Source: an uncultured Tenacibaculum sp. (GTDB taxonomy: Bacteria > Bacteroidota > Bacteroidia > Flavobacteriales > Flavobacteriaceae). From it: a stretch of 49,394 nt of DNA. Shown here piece by piece: positions 26,132 to 34,818 of this stretch (its first letter is position 1; each line of letters begins with the position of its first letter). The notes under the pieces were generated by a model. That model searched no databases, was not told the DNA's origin, and worked only from the letters and a program-made list of their open reading frames with translations. Location: contig CANNGJ010000021.1 of assembly GCA_947504185.1 (NCBI GenBank), positions 1 to 49,394 of the forward strand, read 5' to 3'. Position numbers and translations under genes: made by a program.

Positions 26132-26916
26132 TATAAGTTTTCTTTAAGTAATTTCATTTCTTTTCTAGCTTTATCTCCTAAAAAGAAGAAGTCTATACTA
26201 AAAGCTAAAAAAGTATACCCTTTTCTAATTTTATTTAATGTATTTTGAAAATCAGATTCGATCACATGAAAGCCCAAAGGCATGTTATTTCTCTTTGTTA
26301 TTTCATCTACTTTTAATAATGCTTTTTTTACATCTTCTCTATTATAATCACCCGGATATCCCATTGACGCAGATAGGTCATATGGACCTACAATAATACC
26401 ATCTACTCCTTCAACATTCAATATACTTTCAAGATTATTTACTGCATCTATATGCTCTATTTGTGGAATTACAACAACTGAATCATTCACCCATTTTTTA
26501 TATGATTCAAAATTTGTTCCATATCTTTGTGCTCTATTTAAACCAACTCCTCTATTACCTACCGGAGGATATTTAACAAAACTCACTGCTTTTTTCGCCT
26601 CTTCTTTGTTCTTAATCATTGGTATAATTACTCCATCTGCACCAGCATCTAGTACTTGTTTAATAATAACTTCCTCATTTTTACTCACTCGAACTAGTGC
26701 TTGCATACCATTACCCTGTATATGCCCTATTAAATTAAGTGCATCACTAATACTTATTGGGGAATGTTCCATATCAATTACTAACCATTCAAAACCAGCT
26801 GTTCCTAATATTTCTACTACAGCTTGATGAGGTATTGTTAACCAAGAGCCTAAGGTTAACTCATTCTTTTTTAATTTTCCCTTTAAAGGACTGTTCTTAT
26901 GTGAAAAGTTTTTCAT
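26131..26916 (-). CDS. HpcH/HpaI-family class II pyruvate aldolase
   Basis: A 261-residue metal-dependent TIM-barrel aldolase that reversibly joins pyruvate to an aldehyde to give a 2-keto-3-deoxy acid (family includes HpaI, GarL, RhmA). The catalytic set is intact by alignment from memory with HpaI: His51 in MEHSP, Arg76 in LVRVS, metal ligands Glu154 (QIEH) and Asp180 (GPYDLS). In catabolic operons it cleaves; here it is next to a CMP-transferase and a NanQ-like anomerase, so a synthetic role is plausible. It would replace the PEP-dependent NeuB/KdsA step. It overlaps the YhcH gene by 20 bases and shares one base with the SDR. Confidence 0.9.
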   Translation of the reverse strand: MKNFSHKNSPLKGKLKKNELTLGSWLTIPHQAVVEILGTAGFEWLVIDMEHSPISISDALNLIGHIQGNGMQALVRVSKNEEVIIKQVLDAGADGVIIPMIKNKEEAKKAVSFVKYPPVGNRGVGLNRAQRYGTNFESYKKWVNDSVVVIPQIEHIDAVNNLESILNVEGVDGIIVGPYDLSASMGYPGDYNREDVKKALLKVDEITKRNNMPLGFHVIESDFQNTLNKIRKGYTFLAFSIDFFFLGDKARKEMKLLKENL

Positions 26917-27358
26917 CTATTTTTATTACAATTTTTTTAAGGTTTTCTATCTTAGAATCAACGGCTAGTTGTGGATTGTGGATGTCCTCTGAAAAAAATA
27001 CAGCCATTGAATTTGGATATAAATTAACAATAGAATGAGGTTCTCCATTAGATTCATAAAACACACAATCAATTACCTCGTCATATTCTTTTTTTATTTT
27101 GACATTTTCAAAATCAAACACCTTTATTTTCTCTTTACCACTAAGAAGAATTTGTATATCAACTTCTTTTTTATGAGATTCAACTATAGGCGAAGACAAC
27201 TTTGTTTTATAAGACATAACTTTAAAGTAATAATCTTTAGTTCTAAAATACTCTCCATCTGGAGTATTTAAATTTATTTCTTCAAGCTTTGAAAAAATCT
27301 CATGAAAAATTTTATTTTTAAAATATCTATTATAAGCAACTATTTTATCTACTATCAT
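26897..27358 (-). CDS. YhcH/YjgK/YiaL (NanQ/TabA)-family protein
   Basis: A 153-residue cupin-like protein of the DUF386 family. The conserved E-x-H (Glu60, His62) and DIQ (Asp67) are present, with His127 in SEDIHNPQ, forming the family's metal site. E. coli YhcH (NanQ) is a sialic acid anomerase. A homologue adjacent to a cytidylyltransferase and pyruvate aldolase is therefore well placed to supply the anomer that a CMP-ulosonate synthetase needs; this link is inference. No membrane or signal segments are seen. Spacing to the cytidylyltransferase is 2 bases. Confidence 0.85.
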   Translation of the reverse strand: MIVDKIVAYNRYFKNKIFHEIFSKLEEINLNTPDGEYFRTKDYYFKVMSYKTKLSSPIVESHKKEVDIQILLSGKEKIKVFDFENVKIKKEYDEVIDCVFYESNGEPHSIVNLYPNSMAVFFSEDIHNPQLAVDSKIENLKKIVIKIDEKLFT

Positions 27359-27360
27359 AA

Positions 27361-28038
27361 TTACTGCATTGTATTTAATTTATCAATTGCTTCTGCAATA
27401 AGAAAATCTTGGGGTTCATCAATATCTAAAGCCTCTATCTTATCAATTTCAAACATTATTGGCTTATTCCCTATTCTTTTATTTCCTGCTTCTTTAAATG
27501 ACTTTCTAGTAAAGATGTAAAAATTTGAATTCTCCTCATACAGAGGTTCTAAATCTTGCGTTCTTAACAATTCTTTAGGATTATGATTGAAAGGTTTTAT
27601 GTTTTCATCATATAACCTAGTCTGGATTTTTGTCACCGAAAATATCGAATCAAAAATATTCTCTTTTCTTTCATTAAACCTTTCTATTGCTCTGTCAATA
27701 GATTCTGATTTTAATAATGGATTTGTACTATGGGTTTGTATATATAAATCCGATTGATATAAGTTAATATCATGTTCAATTATTTTATTCATTGAAACAA
27801 AATCTCCTATTATCTCTTTAGGCCTATTAACAACTACAACTGAGTTAGGAAATCTTTCTTTTATATCCTTTTTTATTTTATCACTATCAGTATTAATTAA
27901 AATTTCATCTATATACTTAGAATCTAATAGAGTCTTTAATATCTTATGATACAATGGAATACCATTAAATAATTTCATGTTTTTATTTGGAACTCTTTCT
28001 GAGTTCCCTTTCATTGGCAACAATGCTATAACTTTCAT
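27361..28038 (-). CDS. NeuA-like cytidylyltransferase (CMP-ulosonate synthetase candidate)
   Basis: A 225-residue nucleotidyltransferase of the acylneuraminate cytidylyltransferase family, which activates a 2-keto-3-deoxy sugar acid with CTP. The CTP-binding motif LLPMKGNSERVPNKN occupies residues 6-20, where family members have the R-x-x-S/K-x-R-x-P-x-K-N pattern. QTHSTNPLL near 101-109 and the C-terminal ALDIDEPQDF (metal ligands Asp205/Asp207) also match. It is shorter than many NeuA proteins and lacks any second domain. No NeuB, NeuC, PseI or KdsA is present nearby. It overlaps the Wzz-like gene by 4 bases. Substrate unknown: Kdo-, nonulosonate- or smaller ulosonate-type acids are all possible. 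Confidence 0.87.
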   Translation of the reverse strand: MKVIALLPMKGNSERVPNKNMKLFNGIPLYHKILKTLLDSKYIDEILINTDSDKIKKDIKERFPNSVVVVNRPKEIIGDFVSMNKIIEHDINLYQSDLYIQTHSTNPLLKSESIDRAIERFNERKENIFDSIFSVTKIQTRLYDENIKPFNHNPKELLRTQDLEPLYEENSNFYIFTRKSFKEAGNKRIGNKPIMFEIDKIEALDIDEPQDFLIAEAIDKLNTMQ

Positions 28039-29048
28039 TGAATTCTATTTTTTAAAACCTCCTTTACTAAAATATAAATTGAACTAGAAGCTAATCCTAA
28101 AACAACAAACATAACAACTATTAGAAGCCTTTTAGGTTTACTCTTTTCAAGTGGTATTACTACTGGTTCAATAGTCGAAAAAACCGGAACTACTTCTTCA
28201 ACTTTAATCCTCTGAGTTTCTAATCTTTTTGATAATTCACTGTAAATTTGAAAAGATAAATTATATTCATTTTCTAATTTACTTAAAATTCTTCTTGACT
28301 TAGAAGTTATTAACCCCCTATTAGAATCTCTAAACCTAGCTAATCTAGCATCTATATCTTCAAATTTTTTCTTTGATTCTTGATAAGTCTTATTAATAAA
28401 TTTTAAATTTTCTTTAGCTTTTTTAACCTTAATTTCTATTATTATTGATTGTAAGTGTTTTTTTGCTGCTTTTGTCATTTGAGCAGAAGCTAAAGATTGA
28501 GGCATAGAAACGCCTAGATTTATCAGTTCTGTTTTATCATCAATTTCTAACTTAATTTGTTTATCTAATCTTTTAAAAAGACCTAACTCCTCTTCCGTTA
28601 TCACTGTTAATAAACTATCTGTTTTATTAACCTTTTTTTTATTAGATTTAAAAAAATCTTTAAAAAAACTTTTTCTATTCAAATAAAACTCTTTGTATGT
28701 AATACTTTTTGATATATTATTAATTGTAAGATTTGTTTCAATAAGCTTCTTTTTAAAAGGTACGCTAGATATAATTTTAGGATATATTGTAGTTGGCAAT
28801 ACATCACCTGATGTAGTATTTAAATTTATTCCAGCTATTGCCGCTAAATTACTAAAACCCCCACTTGCATTAGTTTTTTGAATTTGAGGAACCATTACTG
28901 TTTTAGCAGTATACTCCTTTGGAGAAAAAAAAGCTATTACACCTCCAAACACAAAAAAAACAAGGGATACTTTTAAAATAAACATTTTATTATTAAATAG
29001 TACTTGAATTACCTCAATTAAATCTACCTCCTTATTATCTCTATTCAT
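28035..29048 (-). CDS. chain-length determinant (Wzz/PCP-type) protein
   Basis: A 337-residue polysaccharide co-polymerase that sets glycan chain length with the Wzy polymerase. It has an N-terminal transmembrane segment (~24-41), a periplasmic region rich in coiled coil (about 195-285), and a second transmembrane segment (~308-329) preceded by a proline-rich stretch (EPVVIPLEKSKPKR). There is no C-terminal tyrosine-kinase domain, so it is a Wzz-type rather than full Wzc-type protein. It follows the Wza-like exporter by 14 bases and overlaps the cytidylyltransferase start. Confidence 0.87.
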   Translation of the reverse strand: MNRDNKEVDLIEVIQVLFNNKMFILKVSLVFFVFGGVIAFFSPKEYTAKTVMVPQIQKTNASGGFSNLAAIAGINLNTTSGDVLPTTIYPKIISSVPFKKKLIETNLTINNISKSITYKEFYLNRKSFFKDFFKSNKKKVNKTDSLLTVITEEELGLFKRLDKQIKLEIDDKTELINLGVSMPQSLASAQMTKAAKKHLQSIIIEIKVKKAKENLKFINKTYQESKKKFEDIDARLARFRDSNRGLITSKSRRILSKLENEYNLSFQIYSELSKRLETQRIKVEEVVPVFSTIEPVVIPLEKSKPKRLLIVVMFVVLGLASSSIYILVKEVLKNRIQ

Positions 29049-29062
29049 AAAATCTTTTGAAT

Positions 29063-31492
29063 TTATTCTGTTAAATTTTTCACTAACACTCCTAAAGTTG
29101 CTAAACCTGTTGTAAGTGCTATTAATTCTTGAGTAGATATTTTCCTAGTATTTTCAGGCTTATTAGGAATCAAAATTATAGAACCTGGTTTTACATCTGG
29201 ATACGATTTAAAAAACAAAAACCTCTTAGTTGTTTTTATATCTCCGTTTGCATATACCACATATGCTTTATTTCTTTTTGCATTACTCGAAAAACCTCCA
29301 GAATTCTCTATATAATGTTTAAAACTCTTTCCTTTTTCATAACGCACTAATGATGGAGATAACACTTCTCCTTCTACCTTTACAGTTTGTCTTTCGGACG
29401 GAATAAAAAGTTCGTCTCCTTCTTCTAAAATTAAGTCATACTTAGAGTTTTCTCCTTTATTGGACATTATCCTCTTTAAGTCTATTCCAATTTTAAAAAA
29501 CTTTTTCTTCTTTATTTCATTAGTGCTTGCTGTTAATGAATCTTTTTCTCCAAAATTTTCAATTAATTCTAATTGTTTTTTATCTTCAATTGCATTATTT
29601 TTTCTTGACAAAAAAGCTCCTTCTACATAAGCAAATTTTGTTAATCCACCCGCTTGTGCTATTAAATCAGAAATTCTTTCATTCTTTGCTCCTAAAGAAT
29701 ATACTCCTGAGTAATTTACTTCTCCTTCTATTTTAACAGTTTTCTGCTCTGAATACCCTTTTAGATATCTTACAGATACGACATCAAAAGGTTCTAATCT
29801 AAAATCTTTATATGAACTCCCTTCTAAATTTTGTTTGGCTCCTAAATCATAGTTTTTACTTATAGTTTCAAAACTTCCATCTTTTAATCTTCTAGATACA
29901 TCAATCACACTTGCATCAGCCCCATCTTTTAACCCTCCTGATTGTACAATTAAATCCTCAACTTTCATTCCTCTCATGAAGTCTAGTTTTTCAGGTTTGT
30001 TTACAGCTCCATTAATAGTTATGAATTCTTTCTCTTTTAATTCTTCCTTACTAAAAACATAAACGCTATCATTATCTTTTAATAATAAGTTGTCATTCAA
30101 TTTATTTAAAGAAAAAGAAATAGTTTCTTTATCAGTTTTATCATAAGTTCTAACAATAACACCTCTATCTTTAAAAGCTTCTTTTGTATGCCCTTCTGCT
30201 TTTTTTAATAAATCTGCTAAAGTTAAATCTTTTTTATATTGATAATTTCCTGGTTGAAAAACCGCACCAGCTATACTTACTTTATTAGTATAAGTATCAA
30301 TAATTTTATTAATTTTAATGAAATCACCGTCTTCTAAAAGTTCTTTAGAAAAATCATTAGGAGTTACTTCAACAATTTCTTTTTGAACACCGTTAATTCT
30401 TTCAATAACCACATTTTGTTTGTATGCATTTGAACTAAAACCGCTACAAAACTGAAGTAAACTGCTAAACGTTTCATTTCCTTTCATTTCAAAAATCCCT
30501 GGACGTTTTACAGCACCTTCTATAGTTATCTGCTTATCAAATGGTTTTACTATTATCACATCTTGGTCTTGTACAGTAACATTGCCATTCTCAGAACCAT
30601 TTAATAAAAACTCATAAAAATCAAAATCAGCAATTTTCTTCCCTCCTCTAAATAATTGAATATTTCTAAAAGTACCATTCTTTGTTGGTCCTCCAGCTGC
30701 ATATAATGAGTTTAGAACTGTAGAAAAGCCACTTAATGAATAAGAACCTGGAACTTTTACCTCACCAATTATATTTACCTGTACATTTCTTACTTCTTTT
30801 ATTGTTATAGCTAGATGAACTTTATTATAACTAGAGTTAGAGGCTCCTATACCTGAGTAAATTCTCTTTAAGTAGTTTTTTATCTTAACTTTAGCTCCTT
30901 TTACTGGTAAACCTAAAATATTAATATTTCCTACGCCAGAAATATTAATAGTTCCTTGTTTACTTACTTTTTGCTCATAGTTAGCTTCAGCAGCTCCCCA
31001 TAAATCAATAGAAATTACATCTCCTGAACCAATTATATAATTTTCGGGAGTAGCAATATTTAAATTAGGTGTAAATGATATATTAGGGTTATTGAAAAAA
31101 TCATATCCGAATAACTCATCTCTTTCTTTTTCCTTTGTCTCTTCTCCGGTTAACCCAAAAAGAACATCGGTGTTCTCGGTTTCTTCAACAACTTCTTCAT
31201 TTTTTTTATTATTTCTTAAAGAGTTTATATTTAAATCCCTAGCTCTAGATAACAATTTTTGAGCTTGTAATTCACTCATACCTCTAGTTTTAGCAATCGC
31301 TACAGCTTGTTCTATAGTATAACCTCTTTGTTTAACATTTTGAACGTACATTGCAATTTTTTCATCTGATAAACTATCTACCTCGATATTTGCAATATCT
31401 TGAACTGTTTGTGCATAACTTATAAAAGCTGAAAAACACAAAATTAAAACTAGAACAAATTTCTTTATATAAAACATTTTTTTATTTTTCAA
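29063..31492 (-). CDS. Wza-like polysaccharide export protein with six SLBB domains
   Basis: An 809-residue outer-membrane polysaccharide exporter. A signal peptide (residues ~8-27, ending SYAQ) is followed by a spacer and the Poly_export domain starting around residue 150 (ENYIIGSGDVISIDLWG). Six SLBB repeats follow, each with a variant of the I-x-G-x-V-x-x-P-G-x-[YF] pattern. A hydrophobic C-terminal segment (ELIALTTGLATLGVLV) could be the outer-membrane helix. There is no lipobox cysteine after the signal peptide, unlike E. coli Wza. The length and multiple SLBB repeats are typical of Bacteroidota. It overlaps the epimerase gene by 11 bases. Confidence 0.93.
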   Translation of the reverse strand: MKNKKMFYIKKFVLVLILCFSAFISYAQTVQDIANIEVDSLSDEKIAMYVQNVKQRGYTIEQAVAIAKTRGMSELQAQKLLSRARDLNINSLRNNKKNEEVVEETENTDVLFGLTGEETKEKERDELFGYDFFNNPNISFTPNLNIATPENYIIGSGDVISIDLWGAAEANYEQKVSKQGTINISGVGNINILGLPVKGAKVKIKNYLKRIYSGIGASNSSYNKVHLAITIKEVRNVQVNIIGEVKVPGSYSLSGFSTVLNSLYAAGGPTKNGTFRNIQLFRGGKKIADFDFYEFLLNGSENGNVTVQDQDVIIVKPFDKQITIEGAVKRPGIFEMKGNETFSSLLQFCSGFSSNAYKQNVVIERINGVQKEIVEVTPNDFSKELLEDGDFIKINKIIDTYTNKVSIAGAVFQPGNYQYKKDLTLADLLKKAEGHTKEAFKDRGVIVRTYDKTDKETISFSLNKLNDNLLLKDNDSVYVFSKEELKEKEFITINGAVNKPEKLDFMRGMKVEDLIVQSGGLKDGADASVIDVSRRLKDGSFETISKNYDLGAKQNLEGSSYKDFRLEPFDVVSVRYLKGYSEQKTVKIEGEVNYSGVYSLGAKNERISDLIAQAGGLTKFAYVEGAFLSRKNNAIEDKKQLELIENFGEKDSLTASTNEIKKKKFFKIGIDLKRIMSNKGENSKYDLILEEGDELFIPSERQTVKVEGEVLSPSLVRYEKGKSFKHYIENSGGFSSNAKRNKAYVVYANGDIKTTKRFLFFKSYPDVKPGSIILIPNKPENTRKISTQELIALTTGLATLGVLVKNLTE

Positions 31493-32504
31493 TATTATAT
31501 TTTTTAAACCAATTAATAAACTCTTTTATACCAGTACTCAACGATGTATTTGGGCTGTAATTATAATCTTTAATTAGTTCATCAACATTAGCCCAAGTTT
31601 TTTCAACATCTCCTGGTTGAATAGGCATCATTTCTTTTTGAGCTTCTTTATTTAAATTTTTTTCTATCTCTGAAATAAAATCTAATAATTTAACAGAGTT
31701 ATTATTACCTATATTGTATAATTTATACAAAGCTCTCTCTTTAAGATTAATTGGCTTTTCTATAATTCTTTTTATTCCTTCAACAATATCATCTATATAT
31801 GTAAAATCACGTTGCATTTTGCCATAGTTAAAAACCTTTATAGAACGATCATTGCTCATTGCATCTGCAAAAAGAATAGGCGCCATATCAGGTCTACCCC
31901 AAGGACCATACACTGTAAAGAATCTCAATCCTGTTGTTGGAATTTTATATAAATGACTATAAGTATGCGCCATTAATTCATTACTCTTTTTAGTAGCAGC
32001 ATATAAACTTACCGGGTAATCTACATTATCTGAAGTTTCAAATGGAATTTTTTTATTTGCTCCATACACACTTGAACTACTTGCATACACTAAATGTTTA
32101 ATAGAAAAATGTCTACACGCTTCTAAAACATTTAGAAAACCAACTATATTACTTTGAATATAAACGTCTGGGTTTTCAATACTGTATCTCACTCCAGCTT
32201 GAGCTGCTAAATTACATATAACATCTAATTTTTCATCTTCAAAAAGCGCAAATAACTCTTTTTTATCTTCTAGATTAAGTCTAATAAATTTAAACTTATT
32301 AAAGGAATTGCTTTTAGTTTTATGATAAAATACCTCTGCTTCTTTTCTTTTCACTCCTAATTCAGCTAGTCGTGCATATTTAAGGTTCACATCGTAATAA
32401 TTATTGATATTATCAATCCCCACTACTTCAATTCCATTTTGTAAAAGTTGTCTACTTAAATGGAAACCTATAAAACCTGCTGCTCCTGTAACTAAAACTT
32501 TCAT
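31482..32504 (-). CDS. UDP-glucuronate 4-epimerase
   Basis: A 340-residue extended SDR converting UDP-glucuronate to UDP-galacturonate. It has TGAAGFIGFH, AAQAGVRYSIENP, YASSSSVYG, YAATKKSNE (catalytic Tyr/Lys) and the TVYGPWGRPDMA motif that marks this subgroup (GAE/CapI/LpsL). It shares one base with the UDP-glucose dehydrogenase gene whose product it uses. Together they supply acidic sugars for the glycan. Confidence 0.93.
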   Translation of the reverse strand: MKVLVTGAAGFIGFHLSRQLLQNGIEVVGIDNINNYYDVNLKYARLAELGVKRKEAEVFYHKTKSNSFNKFKFIRLNLEDKKELFALFEDEKLDVICNLAAQAGVRYSIENPDVYIQSNIVGFLNVLEACRHFSIKHLVYASSSSVYGANKKIPFETSDNVDYPVSLYAATKKSNELMAHTYSHLYKIPTTGLRFFTVYGPWGRPDMAPILFADAMSNDRSIKVFNYGKMQRDFTYIDDIVEGIKRIIEKPINLKERALYKLYNIGNNNSVKLLDFISEIEKNLNKEAQKEMMPIQPGDVEKTWANVDELIKDYNYSPNTSLSTGIKEFINWFKKYNIEK

Positions 32505-33829
32505 TAGTTTTTCCCTATTCTATAATATTCTATCCCTTTTTCCTCTAAATTATATGCTATATATTGATTTCTACCATCAAACACTATTGGTAAATTTAAT
32601 TGACTTTTAATTTCTTCAAAATCTGGTGTACGAAACTCTTTCCATTCAGTCAATAAAACTAAAGCATCTGCACCTTGGAGTACTTCGTATTTTGTTTCTC
32701 TATAAGAAACACCTTCGATTGCTTTTAGATAAAAATGCTGAGCCTCTTCCATTGCTTTTGGATCATACGCTTGAACTTTAGCACCTCTTTTTACTAATTC
32801 ATTTACTACATAAATAGCTGGAGCTTCACGCATATCATCAGTCCCAGGTTTAAATGCCAATCCCCACAATCCGAAAATTTTCCCAGATAAGTCCTCTCCA
32901 AACCTTTTGACAATCTTTTCAGCTATTACATATTTTTGACGATTATTGACACCCTCTACTGATTCAATAAGTTGTGCTTTATAATTATGTTCTTCAGCTA
33001 TTTTTCTAAGAGCTTTTACATCTTTAGGAAAACAAGACCCTCCATAACCTGCACCTGGATAAATAAAACTGTAACCAATTCTTGAATCAGAACCGATACC
33101 AATACGCACGTTATTTACATCTGCTCCTACACGTTCACAAATGTTAGCTATTTCGTTCATGAAAGAAATCTTTGTCGCTAACATTGCATTGGCTGCATAT
33201 TTAGTCATCTCAGCAGAACGGATATCCATTCCTATAAATCGATCATGAGACATAGTAAAAGGAGTATACAATTCTTTCATTTTATCAAAAGCATGGTCTG
33301 ATTCAGCTCCTATCACTACCCTGTCAGGCTTCATGAAGTCATTAATAGCATCACCTTCTTTTAAAAACTCTGGATTCGACACTACATCAAATTCTAAATC
33401 AACGTTTCGTTCATTTAATTCTTTTTGTATTGCAGCTTTCACTTTATCAGCTGTACCAACTGGCACTGTTGATTTATCAACAACAACTAGTCGGTGATTC
33501 ATTTTTTGACCAATCTCTTTAGCTACTGACAAAACATACTGTAAATCAGCAGAACCATCATCCCCCATAGGAGTTCCTACCGCTATAAAAACAATTTCTG
33601 CGTCTTCTATTGCTTCCTCTAACTTTGTTGTAAATAACAAGTTTTTGTTTTCTACATTTTTAAGAACCATTTTTTCTAATCCTGGTTCATAAATGGGGAT
33701 AATTCCTTTATGTAATTTATCAATTTTATTCTGGTCAATATCTACACAAGTAACTTTATTTCCCATTTCTGAAAAACAAGTACCTGATACCAATCCTACA
33801 TAACCAGAGCCAACAACAGCTATATTCAT
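32504..33829 (-). CDS. ugd: UDP-glucose 6-dehydrogenase
   Basis: Oxidises UDP-glucose to UDP-glucuronate with two NAD+. The 441 residues have the N-terminal Rossmann motif GSGYVGLVSG, STVPVGTADKV, NPEFLKEGDA, and the catalytic Cys266 in GYGGSCFPKD. The C-terminal UDP-binding domain has GLAFKPGTDDMREAP. Length is standard. A -7 box TATATTTG lies 40 bases upstream, so it has a possible promoter inside the locus. It overlaps the epimerase gene by one base. Confidence 0.96.
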   Translation of the reverse strand: MNIAVVGSGYVGLVSGTCFSEMGNKVTCVDIDQNKIDKLHKGIIPIYEPGLEKMVLKNVENKNLLFTTKLEEAIEDAEIVFIAVGTPMGDDGSADLQYVLSVAKEIGQKMNHRLVVVDKSTVPVGTADKVKAAIQKELNERNVDLEFDVVSNPEFLKEGDAINDFMKPDRVVIGAESDHAFDKMKELYTPFTMSHDRFIGMDIRSAEMTKYAANAMLATKISFMNEIANICERVGADVNNVRIGIGSDSRIGYSFIYPGAGYGGSCFPKDVKALRKIAEEHNYKAQLIESVEGVNNRQKYVIAEKIVKRFGEDLSGKIFGLWGLAFKPGTDDMREAPAIYVVNELVKRGAKVQAYDPKAMEEAQHFYLKAIEGVSYRETKYEVLQGADALVLLTEWKEFRTPDFEEIKSQLNLPIVFDGRNQYIAYNLEEKGIEYYRIGKN

Positions 33830-33868
33830 TCTTGATTATCTTTTTACTTTAAGCTTATTTTTAATTTG

Positions 33869-33876
33869 CAAATATA
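33869..33876 (-). promoter_or_regulatory. internal promoter before ugd
   Basis: Minus-strand TATATTTG is an exact TAnnTTTG match, 39 bases before the ugd ATG, in a 56-bp intergenic gap. The -33 region falls within the end of the upstream oxidoreductase gene and is weak. Confidence 0.5.
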
Positions 33877-33885
33877 CCTATTCTT

Positions 33886-34818
33886 TTATAATAGAAAGTG
33901 TTTTTCTCCTGAATTAACTAACTCCATATTTCTTATATCATGTACTATCTCTATGGACGGTTTAGCTTCTAAAAGCCCAAATCCATTTCCTTTTAAAATT
34001 CCTTTATAACTTTCTGTATGCAATTCAGTAAAACCTCTACTAAACTCTATCTCTTCACCATCTACAGTTATTGATCGATAAGTTCTTTGATTCTTTTCTT
34101 TTATTTCTTTTGGAAGTGAATTCTCATCTATAGATAAATACCATCTTACTCTAGCATTTTCAAACTCTAAATACCCAGATGCCTTATTTTTTTCTCGAAG
34201 ATGCACTATACTTTCTTGAACCTCTCCAAAAACCCAAGATAACATATCATAAAAATGAACACCTATATTAGTTGCTATTCCACCTGATTTACTTTCATCC
34301 CCTTTCCACGAAACATCATACCAATTCCCTCTAGAAGTAATATAAGTTAAATCCACATCATACTTTTCTTTTTCACTTGAAGCTTCAACTTTTTGCTTCA
34401 AAGCAATAATACTCGGATGAAGTCTTAACTGGAGGATTGTATTAATTCTATTTCCTGATTCTTTTTCTATCGCTTCTAACGCATCTACATTCCATGGATT
34501 TAAAACCAAAGGTTTTTCACATATTGCATCAGCACCTCTTCTTAATGCCATCCTAATATGAGAATCGTGTAAGTAATTCGGAGTACAAATACTTACATAA
34601 TCTAATTGAATATTTTGCTGTCTTTTAATTTTCTCTATATGACGATCAAATCGTTCAAATTCAACAAAAAAATCTGCATTCGGGAAATATGAGTCCATCA
34701 CTCCAACACTATCAAACTTATCTAGCGCCGCTATTAAGTCGTTATTTGTATCTTTTATAGCCTTTAAATGACGTGGAGCTATATAACCTGCAGCACCTAT
34801 TAAAGCGAAATTTTTCAT
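33886..34818 (-). CDS. Gfo/Idh/MocA oxidoreductase, WbpB/WlbA-like
   Basis: A 310-residue NAD-dependent dehydrogenase very close to P. aeruginosa WbpB and Bordetella WlbA, which oxidise C3 of UDP-GlcNAc uronate. MKNFALIGAAGYIAPRH, DYVSICTPNYLH, the catalytic lysine motif CEKPLV, TYITSRGNWYDVSWKG and GVATNIGVHFYDML-type blocks (here GIATNIGVHFYDML) are recognisable. Related enzymes recycle NADH by reducing 2-oxoglutarate to 2-hydroxyglutarate. It shares one base with the upstream dehydrogenase. Its usual partners, aminotransferase WbpE and acetyltransferase WbpD, are not in this window. Confidence 0.93.
   Translation of the reverse strand: MKNFALIGAAGYIAPRHLKAIKDTNNDLIAALDKFDSVGVMDSYFPNADFFVEFERFDRHIEKIKRQQNIQLDYVSICTPNYLHDSHIRMALRRGADAICEKPLVLNPWNVDALEAIEKESGNRINTILQLRLHPSIIALKQKVEASSEKEKYDVDLTYITSRGNWYDVSWKGDESKSGGIATNIGVHFYDMLSWVFGEVQESIVHLREKNKASGYLEFENARVRWYLSIDENSLPKEIKEKNQRTYRSITVDGEEIEFSRGFTELHTESYKGILKGNGFGLLEAKPSIEIVHDIRNMELVNSGEKHFLL

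Noticed and set aside
26606..27038. Plus-strand frames opposite the aldolase and YhcH genes
   Set aside because: Shadows of real genes that match known families on the minus strand.
23010..28038. Phosphonate biosynthesis cluster (cytidylyltransferase plus aldolase-superfamily protein)
   Set aside because: The aldolase is clearly HpcH/HpaI type, not PEP mutase, and no phosphonopyruvate decarboxylase is present.
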